64,000 bases of DNA. It comes from Terriglobia bacterium. GTDB taxonomy: Bacteria; Acidobacteriota; Terriglobia; Acidiferrales; UBA7541. The stretch is taken from the NCBI GenBank assembly GCA_020073485.1, contig JAIQFB010000003.1, forward strand, positions 1 through 64,000, written 5' to 3'. The notes beneath the pieces are model-generated. The model had not been told where the DNA came from. It searched no databases and worked only from the letters and a program-made list of their open reading frames with translations. The position numbers and the translations under genes were made by a program. Below, in pieces: positions 34,682 through 41,352 of this stretch. The number at the start of each line of letters is the position of its first letter. The stretch's first letter is position 1.

Positions 34682-34789
34682 TTACCTCACCAAAATCCAT
34701 GCCGCGGCGACAAAAGCTACGGCGGAGAACATCACAATCCAAAAAACCTTTTTGGCCATCTGATCCGCGGGCGAATTGGCTTGTTCCAT
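34682..34789 (-). CDS. 35-residue single-span membrane peptide in the cox operon
   Basis: This short frame, MEQANSPADQMAKKVFWIVM followed by FSAVAFVAAAWILVR, has a polar N-terminus and one membrane helix (about residues 14-33). TTAAGGAC is 4 bases upstream of its ATG, and it ends 11 bases before subunit II. It is similar in design to the small subunits that stabilise heme-copper oxidases, although I recognise no named family. The tight placement between a cytochrome c and coxB strongly supports translation. Confidence 0.7.
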   Translation of the reverse strand: MEQANSPADQMAKKVFWIVMFSAVAFVAAAWILVR

Positions 34790-34818
34790 GTCCTTAAATA
34801 GTCTCCGGGCGCGCCAGC

Positions 34819-35484
34819 CTATGGTTTGAGCGTATCGAGGTACGCCATTACATTCCGGATCGCGTCTTCATCGGTCAGAATTCGCGCCATGGGGCGCATC
34901 AACCGGCCTTCGATATCCTTGGAATTATTGCCGCGAATCCCAGCCTTGAATTTTCTCAGCTGCGTGGCCAGATACCAGTCATCCACTCCAGCCAGACGAG
35001 GAGCCTTAACGTCGGCATTGCCCTCGCCGTTTGTTCCGTGGCAGGAGGCGCATACGAGATGGAATTGATTATCCCCCGCATGAGCATCGCCCGTAAGCGT
35101 GGGCGCATGTTTTACCGGAGGCAGCGTTTCCACATACGCGGACACGGCTGTCACGTCGCCATCCGTGATGAGGCTCAACGCCATCGGCCTCATGCGCATG
35201 CCTTCCACATCGCTAAAGTGCATGCCGCGCGTGCCGGCTCGGAATTTTTGGAGTTGCGCTTGCACATACCAGGCTTTCATCCCGGCGATATTCGGCGCCC
35301 CAACCTGTGGATTGCCTGATCCATCCACCTGGTGGCACGGCACGCAGTTTTGAAAAAGTTGCTGACCGCGCATCGCGGCGCTGGTCGAGCCCAGACCGCA
35401 TCCCGAAAGGCCCCACCCAAAAAGGATGAGAAACGAAGTCCACAAAGCGATTTGGCGGGGAGCGAGTTTTTTATATTCGCGCAT
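34819..35484 (-). CDS. diheme cytochrome c lipoprotein (c4-like)
   Basis: The 221-residue protein has a lipoprotein signal (LFGWGLSGCGLG, lipobox Cys) and two c-type heme sites, CVPCH and CASCH, each followed by a similar domain, including RGMHFSDVEGMRMRPMALSL and RGNNSKDIEGRLMRPMARIL. This internal duplication is like cytochrome c4. Anchored in the inner membrane, it should deliver electrons to subunit II, whose gene follows. The ATG at 35484 was chosen for the lipobox. The operon order c4-like, small peptide, coxB, coxA resembles the iron-oxidation rus operon in outline only. Confidence 0.9.
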   Translation of the reverse strand: MREYKKLAPRQIALWTSFLILFGWGLSGCGLGSTSAAMRGQQLFQNCVPCHQVDGSGNPQVGAPNIAGMKAWYVQAQLQKFRAGTRGMHFSDVEGMRMRPMALSLITDGDVTAVSAYVETLPPVKHAPTLTGDAHAGDNQFHLVCASCHGTNGEGNADVKAPRLAGVDDWYLATQLRKFKAGIRGNNSKDIEGRLMRPMARILTDEDAIRNVMAYLDTLKP

Positions 35485-35719
35485 GTTCAATCGTAGAAGG
35501 TGTGTGAAGTTGCGGATGTTACCAGCGCGCAAAAACGAACACAAGCTGAACTTACGTTCCAGCGCGAATTAACAGGGGGTTAAATTTTGGGAGTAACTGT
35601 ACTAATTCCCATATTGGAATTGGGCGTGGCAACGCTCGCCGATGGGGTCATCATTGATGACACTACCTTCATCGGGGTAGCGTCACGGAGGCGAGTATTG
35701 CAAGGGTGGAGGAGTGTCA

Positions 35720-35742
35720 TGGCGCCGGCCTTGCCGGCGCCA
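35720..35742. terminator. palindromic hairpin between pckG and the cox operon
   Basis: TGGCGCCGGC (35720-35729) and GCCGGCGCCA (35733-35742) form a perfect 10-bp stem with a 3-base loop. It is 37 bases past the pckG stop codon, but no T-run follows, so its role as terminator is likely but not certain. Confidence 0.55.
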
Positions 35743-35778
35743 CCTTGCGAGGTATGATTGCGAACCTGTGGACCGGAA

Positions 35779-37539
35779 CTATTGGGAGCCCGCGGGTACG
35801 TGCTGGAGCCGCTCGCCGAGGCGCCGGTGCTCGTCGCGAATTTCGTCGGGCAGGCGATCGCCGAATTCCTGGAGGAATCGCGCGACGTCTGCGTGCTCCT
35901 TCGTCCATGCGGCGGGATCCACACTGAGCAGTTCCTGCATGGTTTTGCGTGTGACGTTGATCCCGTCGAGAGTCAACGCATCGGGCGTGGGCACAATGCC
36001 GATGGGGGTTTCGGTGGCCGCGGCCTTTCCTTCGATTCTTTCCAGCATCCACTTCAGCACGCGGACATTGTCGCCGTAGCCGGGCCAGAGAAATTTTCCG
36101 TCATCGCCTTTACGGAACCAGTTCACGTGGAAAATCTTGGGCGGGTGGGGAATATTGCGGCCCATTTCCAGCCAGTGTCCGAAATAATCGGCCATGTTGT
36201 AGCCGCAGAAGGGAAGCATGGCCATGGGGTCGCGCCGCGTGACTCCCACGGCGCCGGTAATGGCCGCGGTGGTTTCCGAAGCCATGGTCGCGGCCACATA
36301 CACACCGTGCTGCCAGTTGGTGGCTTCGTAGACCAGCGGAGCCAGGCGGGCGCGGCGGCCTCCGAAAATAAACGCGGAAATCGGAACGCCTCCCGGATCC
36401 TCCCAGCGGGGAGAGATCGATGGCGATTGAACGGCCGGCACCGTATACCTGGAATTCGCCTGCGCCGCGGGGCCCTTGGAGGAATCCCACTGCCGTCCCT
36501 GCCAGTCCAGCAGGTCGGTAGGCGGATTGCCGTCCATTCCCTCCCACCAGGGTTCCTGCCGCGAGGTCATGGCCGTATTCGTGAAAATGGAATTCTTGCG
36601 AATTGCGGTCATTACATTCGGATTCGTTTTTTCGTTCGTACCCGGCGCGACGCCGAAAAATCCGGCTTCCGGATTGATGGCGTGCAGGTAGCCATCCGGG
36701 CCGACTTGCAGCCAGGCGATGTCGTCGCCAATGGTCCACACCCGATAGCCTTCGTTTTCCAGCGCCGAAACCATCATGGCCAGATTGGTCTTCCCGCAGG
36801 CGCTGGGGAACGCAGCCGCCATGTAGGTCACTTTTCCGCCGGGCGATTCGAGGCCCAGGATCAGCATGTGCTCGGCCATCCAGCCCTGCTCGCGCGCCAT
36901 CCAGCTGGCAATTCGCAGCGCGAAACATTTTTTCCCCAGCAGCGCGTTTCCGCCATATCCCGAGCCAATGCTCCAGATCAAATTTTCCTCGGGGAAGTGC
37001 GCGATGTAGCGGCGGTCCGGATGCAGATCGCCCAGTGAATGCAGGCCGGGAACAAAATCGGAGGAACTGCCTAGGCGGTCCAGCGCCACTTTGCCCATGC
37101 GGGACATGATTTTCATGCTGGAGACCACGTACGCGCTGTCGGTCACTTCGACGCCGATGCGGCTCTGCGGCGAAGCCGCCGGACCCAGGATGTAGGGCAC
37201 CACGTACATGGTGCGGTCCTTCATCGACCCATCGAACAAACGGCTCAGCGTCTGCTTGGCTTCCGCGGGCGCCATCCAGTTATTGGTGGGGCCGGCATTT
37301 TCGCGGTCGTGCGTACAGATAAAAGTGACTTTTTCGGTGCGCGCTACGTCGGTGGGGTCGCTGCGATGCAGGTAGCAATTCGGGTAGGTTTTATCGTTCA
37401 GGCGAACCGTCTGGCCCTCGCGTATCAATTGTTCCTGCATGCGGGCCGCTTCGTCCTCTGAGCCGTCGCACCACGTAATCTTTGCGGGGCGCGTCAAGCG
37501 GGCAACGGATTCCACCCATTGTTCCAGGGGCGTGGACAC
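35779..37539 (-). CDS. pckG: GTP-dependent phosphoenolpyruvate carboxykinase
   Basis: The 586-residue enzyme matches GTP-type PEPCK over its full length: the P-loop kinase-1a motif AAFPSACGKTN, the metal-binding and kinase-2 region RVWTIGDDIAW, and the active-site stretch GYGGNALLGKKCFALRIAS. It converts oxaloacetate and GTP to PEP, CO2 and GDP, the entry to gluconeogenesis. The GTG at 37539 is preferred because AGGAGG lies 5 bases upstream and the protein start (STPLEQWVESV) fits the family. It lies between the cox operon and a cytochrome c pair on the other strand. Confidence 0.95.
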   Translation of the reverse strand: MSTPLEQWVESVARLTRPAKITWCDGSEDEAARMQEQLIREGQTVRLNDKTYPNCYLHRSDPTDVARTEKVTFICTHDRENAGPTNNWMAPAEAKQTLSRLFDGSMKDRTMYVVPYILGPAASPQSRIGVEVTDSAYVVSSMKIMSRMGKVALDRLGSSSDFVPGLHSLGDLHPDRRYIAHFPEENLIWSIGSGYGGNALLGKKCFALRIASWMAREQGWMAEHMLILGLESPGGKVTYMAAAFPSACGKTNLAMMVSALENEGYRVWTIGDDIAWLQVGPDGYLHAINPEAGFFGVAPGTNEKTNPNVMTAIRKNSIFTNTAMTSRQEPWWEGMDGNPPTDLLDWQGRQWDSSKGPAAQANSRYTVPAVQSPSISPRWEDPGGVPISAFIFGGRRARLAPLVYEATNWQHGVYVAATMASETTAAITGAVGVTRRDPMAMLPFCGYNMADYFGHWLEMGRNIPHPPKIFHVNWFRKGDDGKFLWPGYGDNVRVLKWMLERIEGKAAATETPIGIVPTPDALTLDGINVTRKTMQELLSVDPAAWTKEHADVARFLQEFGDRLPDEIRDEHRRLGERLQHVPAGSQ

Positions 37540-38053
37540 GAAACCTCCTCCAATGATTTTTTCGCTATGCCGGCGGGGACTCAGGGATGGGAAGACCCTG
37601 CGAAACGCGTCTGGCACCAAATAAGTTCCTAAAATTAAAGTTTAGGTCAGGGCTGAGTCAAACGCAAGACGCTGGCAAAATTATTTGTCGGAGAATATCA
37701 CCCCGTGTTGCTTACGTCACACGAGCCGCGATGGGTAAAGCGTTCACCATGAAAGTCCGATAAGTAATGATACAGGCACGGAACGCGCGATTTGCGTTCC
37801 CTTGTTGCCAGGATATGGCATGCGCCGTGGGGGCATAAGTTCAGGGCGCGCCGGAACTTGCGGGAAAGGGATTCGCTTGCCGGAAGATTTGGTTCGAGAA
37901 CCCGGTCACAAGTTCCGTCTGGCGGCCTGAGATCCATTGTGACGCCCATCACAGACGTCCGTGCGTGTCGTCACAGATCATGAATGAGTCGTTGTGGCAC
38001 GCTTTGTTTGAAGGTAATTTGATCTGCATTCTCCATAATCCTTCGGAGGGAAG
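37540..38053. other. intergenic region of about 510 bp with a CRP-like site
   Basis: This divergent region between pckG and the cytochrome c gene holds no supported gene. It should contain both promoters. The CRP-like palindrome at 37938-37953 is the only clear motif; no -35/-10 pair could be fixed. Confidence 0.6.
37938..37953. promoter_or_regulatory. CRP/FNR-family operator candidate (TGTGA-N6-TCACA)
   Basis: TGTGACGCCCATCACA is a perfect match to the TGTGA-N6-TCACA consensus of CRP-family regulators. A second half-site, GTCACA, follows 20 bases later. It lies about 100 bases before the cytochrome c gene at 38054 and 400 bases before pckG in the divergent direction, so it may regulate one or both. 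The regulator was not seen in the window, and chance occurrence is possible. Confidence 0.55.
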
Positions 38054-38431
38054 ATGCTAGCGAGAATTATTAGGAAATACAAAATCGGGGCCATGGCCGT
38101 TCTTCCGCTGTTCCTGTTCGTCTTTGTCCACTCCGCCGCGGCTCAGGCGGGCAAGGCCGAGGAAGGGCAGAAGCTGTTCGATACCAATTGTGCCAAGTGC
38201 CACGGGCCCGATGGAAGTGGGGATACGGCCATCGGCAAAGCCGTCGGAGCCAAGGACCTGCGCTCCGCCGAGGCCTTAAAGCTTACCGACGCTCAAATCT
38301 TCACGCAAATCGATCAGGGAAAAAACAACATGCCTCCGTTTGGCGGCACGCTGGACAAGGCGAAGATCGAAGATCTGGTCGCCTATGTCCGCGCGTTGGG
38401 GAAGAAAAAAGCCCCTGCCAAAAAAGGATAA
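38054..38431 (+). CDS. small periplasmic monoheme cytochrome c
   Basis: The 125-residue protein has a signal peptide (AVLPLFLFVFVHSAAAQAGK) and a class I cytochrome c domain with CAKCH, then NMPPFGG with the axial Met. GGAGGG is 4 bases before its ATG. It is followed in the same direction by the Cyc2-like porin-cytochrome gene (about 180 bases later), so they may be expressed together. It could shuttle electrons between the outer membrane and the terminal oxidase, an inference from proximity. Confidence 0.9.
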   Translation: MLARIIRKYKIGAMAVLPLFLFVFVHSAAAQAGKAEEGQKLFDTNCAKCHGPDGSGDTAIGKAVGAKDLRSAEALKLTDAQIFTQIDQGKNNMPPFGGTLDKAKIEDLVAYVRALGKKKAPAKKG

Positions 38432-38614
38432 GTTCGGACCCTGAGGCCACTGCATTTTCGCCCATAGTTGTCATCATTGGGGTAGGGGACCCACAGCCAG
38501 GACGTAAGCAAGGACAGGACGCTGCGGGGCGTCCTGAAGAACGATCCTTGCGTTCCTGCGTCGGGGATGTGTCTTGAATCAGAACTTAGAGTGATCGAGA
38601 GAAAGGGAAAAAGC

Positions 38615-40000
38615 ATGAATACAGAAAAGCTTAATCTCCGTGGGACCGTAATTTTCTGCGCACTCTTCACGCTGTTCGTGAGCTTGTTCTTCCAGGTGCC
38701 GACTGCTTCCGCGATTCCGAGTTACGCGCGGCAGACCGGCTTCCCGTGCAAGTCCTGCCACATGACGCCGCCGGAACTGACCGCTCTTGGCCGGGCGTTC
38801 AAATTGAATGGCTACACCATGACCGGAAAGCCAACGGTGACCTCGAAGGGCTCGGGAAATCAAGGCGGGCTCAACTTATTGGAATCATTCCCGCTTTCAG
38901 TGTTGTTCGATACCGCGTTTACCTCGCTGAAGTCCCCGCAACCGGGCACCCAGAATGGCAGCTTTCAGTTTCCCGAGGACGCTTCGCTCTTTCTCGCCGG
39001 CGCATGGGCCACGCACGTTGGCAGCTTCATACAGGTGACCTACGACGCCCAGAGCGACCATTTCTCCTGGGACAATTCCGACGTCCGCTATGCCAACTCC
39101 ACAAAGCTTTTTGGCAAGGATATGACCTACGGAATCACGCTGAATAACAATCCGACGGTGCAAGACCTTTGGAACAGTACCCCGGCTTGGGGTTATCCCT
39201 GGGTAGGCAGCAACTGGGCTCCTACGCCCATGGCTGCATCCCTCATTGACGGCGGCTTGGCCATGGATGTGGGAGGGGTCGGCGCATATACCATGCTGGC
39301 GAATCACCTCTATTTGGAGGGAACGGTGTACCGTTCCATGCACATCGGGGCCGCTCAGCCATTTACTGGATTGGAAGCTACCAACACCATTCGGGGGGTT
39401 GCGCCGTATTGGCGTGTCGCCTGGCAGCAGACGATGAAAAACAATTACCTGGAAGTGGGAACCTACGGGATGCATACGAAGTTTACTCCGGGAACCGTAG
39501 GCATTACGCCGTCTAATTTTAGAGACTCCTACACGGACTGGGCCGTTGATTTTCAGGACGATATCACCATTCCCAAGCTTCACGGCGACATCCTCTCGCT
39601 CCGCGGGACATATATTCGGGAAAACTCCTCACTGGACTTGACGGGTTTCGAGAATGATAGTCTGGTGCCGCATCACCTCAACACCGTAAGGCTGAACGCG
39701 GAGTATCACTTCGGGGACCGAGTTTCGGCCACCATGGGCTGGTTCAATATCGATGGAACGACCGATCCGGTGGTCTTCGGGCCGGCCCCCATAATCGGCA
39801 GCGCCAATGGCGATCCCAAGAACGCCGGCTACATCGGGAACGTTTCCTGGTGGCCGGTTCAGAACATCAGCCTGACGTTCCAATACACGGGCTACACGCG
39901 GTTCAACGGCGGGTCCACCAGTTATGATGATCCTGGCGGTCTTGGCCGCAACGCAACGCAAAACAACACCATGTATCTGCTCGCGCGATTCGTTTTCTGA
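38615..40000 (+). CDS. Cyc2-like fused monoheme cytochrome-porin
   Basis: The 461-residue protein has a signal peptide (FCALFTLFVSLFFQVPTASA) and, at the mature N-terminus, IPSYARQTGFPCKSCH followed by LTALGRAFKLNGYTMTGK. This is the layout of Cyc2, the outer-membrane cytochrome of iron oxidisers, where one heme (C45xxCH49) plugs a beta-barrel. The remaining 400 residues are rich in alternating polar and aromatic strands and end in LLARFVF, the C-terminal Phe of outer-membrane barrels. GAAAGGGAAAAAGC precedes its ATG. Function in Fe(II) oxidation is not shown; many Cyc2-like homologues are uncharacterised. Confidence 0.78.
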   Translation: MNTEKLNLRGTVIFCALFTLFVSLFFQVPTASAIPSYARQTGFPCKSCHMTPPELTALGRAFKLNGYTMTGKPTVTSKGSGNQGGLNLLESFPLSVLFDTAFTSLKSPQPGTQNGSFQFPEDASLFLAGAWATHVGSFIQVTYDAQSDHFSWDNSDVRYANSTKLFGKDMTYGITLNNNPTVQDLWNSTPAWGYPWVGSNWAPTPMAASLIDGGLAMDVGGVGAYTMLANHLYLEGTVYRSMHIGAAQPFTGLEATNTIRGVAPYWRVAWQQTMKNNYLEVGTYGMHTKFTPGTVGITPSNFRDSYTDWAVDFQDDITIPKLHGDILSLRGTYIRENSSLDLTGFENDSLVPHHLNTVRLNAEYHFGDRVSATMGWFNIDGTTDPVVFGPAPIIGSANGDPKNAGYIGNVSWWPVQNISLTFQYTGYTRFNGGSTSYDDPGGLGRNATQNNTMYLLARFVF

Positions 40001-40050
40001 TCGTGCGGGAAGGTGACGTGCAGTTTTCCTGAGGGGCAACGAAATAAGGC

Positions 40051-40091
40051 GGCGGCGGGATCCGGTGAAGTGAATGCCGGATCCCGCCGCC
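40051..40091. terminator. strong hairpin after the Cyc2-like gene
   Basis: The arms GGCGGCGGGATCCGG (40051-40065) and CCGGATCCCGCCGCC (40077-40091) are perfectly complementary with an 11-base loop, followed by GTAATCTTTTC. It lies between two convergent genes (stop codons near 40000 and 40221) and may stop transcription from the left. Confidence 0.75.
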
Positions 40092-40220
40092 GTAATCTTT
40101 TCCCGCGCGCACAGATTCCGGACCAGGCGCCATGCCTTCCCTCGCGGAAAATATGGGATGCTCCACTGTTGAGGGTTGTACGGGCCTTCGTAGCACATCC
40201 TTCAGATTGCGCGGAAAATC

Positions 40221-41144
40221 CTATTTCCTGGTCCGGGTCTTCTGCGATAGCGGTTCGATGGGCGGCTCGGCAACCTGCCGGGCTTCGATCGCCAGGCGGA
40301 TATTCGGCACCGCGGCCCGCGCCGCCTCTTCCCCCGCGGCCATGAGTTCCGGCGTTCTCTCGAAATCGTCCCAGAGAAAATCCTTCACCACCGGCTCGAT
40401 AATTATATTGGCGTCACGCCGCCATTCCAGGTCGGCGTGCCGCTGCAGAATCGCGAACGACAGGCCGATAACATCGACGATGCTGGAAGGTTTGCGATTT
40501 GCGGCAGCCTCCAAAAACACGGCGATGACGATATCGGCGCCCATCACGCGCAGGGCGTTCACCGGTACCGGCGCGGCCAGAAACCCGTCCACCAACATGC
40601 GGCCCTCGATTTCCACGGGCACAAACATTCCGGGATACGCGCAGGAGGCTCGCAGCGCCGGCCCCAGCGGCCCGCGCCTGAAATAGACAGCTTCCCCGGT
40701 GCCCAGATCGCTCGCCGCGATGGCCAGCGGAATTTTTAATTCCTCAAACGTGCTGACGCCGAGATACTTCCGCGGATAGTGCTCCAGCTTTTGATTGGAG
40801 GCCAGGCCCATCCAGGAAAGTTTCCAGTTGCCGAAATCCCGGAAGCGCGTGGCCTTGGCCTGGCGCTCGATTTCCGGAATCGTGTGGCCGCTGGCAAACG
40901 CGATGGCGAGCATGGATCCGGCGCTGGTCCCGGCCAGGAAATCGATGGGAATCTTTTCCTTCTGCAGCACGCGCAGCACGCCCAGGTGCGCGATGCCCCT
41001 GGCGAAACCTCCGCCGAGCGCCACCCCGATGCGCGGGCGCCCCGGCGGTTCCCCGGCGGGCTGCGCGTAGGCGAATTGGCGCACGCGTTCGACGGCTTTC
41101 TGGAGCCGGTCCAGAACTTTCTTCTTGTTCTTGGGTAGCTTCAT
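40221..41144 (-). CDS. patatin-like phospholipase (RssA type)
   Basis: The 307-residue protein has the patatin oxyanion glycines GGGFARG (44-50), the nucleophile elbow GTSAG (Ser74) and the catalytic dyad Asp in LVDGFLAAPV. Bacterial RssA-type enzymes are cytoplasmic esterases or phospholipases. There is no signal peptide; the basic N-terminus (KKKVLDRLQKAVERVRQF) could bind membranes. It is convergent with the Cyc2-like gene and divergent from the fadN gene, with no operon partner. Confidence 0.9.
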   Translation of the reverse strand: MKLPKNKKKVLDRLQKAVERVRQFAYAQPAGEPPGRPRIGVALGGGFARGIAHLGVLRVLQKEKIPIDFLAGTSAGSMLAIAFASGHTIPEIERQAKATRFRDFGNWKLSWMGLASNQKLEHYPRKYLGVSTFEELKIPLAIAASDLGTGEAVYFRRGPLGPALRASCAYPGMFVPVEIEGRMLVDGFLAAPVPVNALRVMGADIVIAVFLEAAANRKPSSIVDVIGLSFAILQRHADLEWRRDANIIIEPVVKDFLWDDFERTPELMAAGEEAARAAVPNIRLAIEARQVAEPPIEPLSQKTRTRK

Positions 41145-41257
41145 CAGTGCTATCTAATTAAGGTAACTGGAAATCTCCATTTTGGCGTTTCTCGTTGACC
41201 CGGGTTTGTCGCTTCTGTAACCTGCACTGGCGCCTGAAATTCATCCCAGTTCAGTAC

Positions 41258-41318
41258 GGGTGCGGGCTCTACTTTTACGCTGAACGCTTCAAGTGAAGCG
41301 TGGAGCCCGCCTGAATAA
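41258..41318 (+). repeat. dispersed 55-60 bp palindromic element, copy 3
   Basis: The sequence runs GGGTGCGGGCTCTACTTTTA, CGCTGAACGCTTCAAGTGAA and GCGTGGAGCCCGCCTGAAT. The outer GCGGGCT and AGCCCGC segments pair exactly, and the core CGCTTCAAGTGAAGCG is palindromic, so this is probably the most intact copy. It sits 35 bases upstream of the fadN start. Confidence 0.9.
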
Positions 41319-41352
41319 AAAAAGGCATAACCATGCCGCCGAAAGCCGCCCT

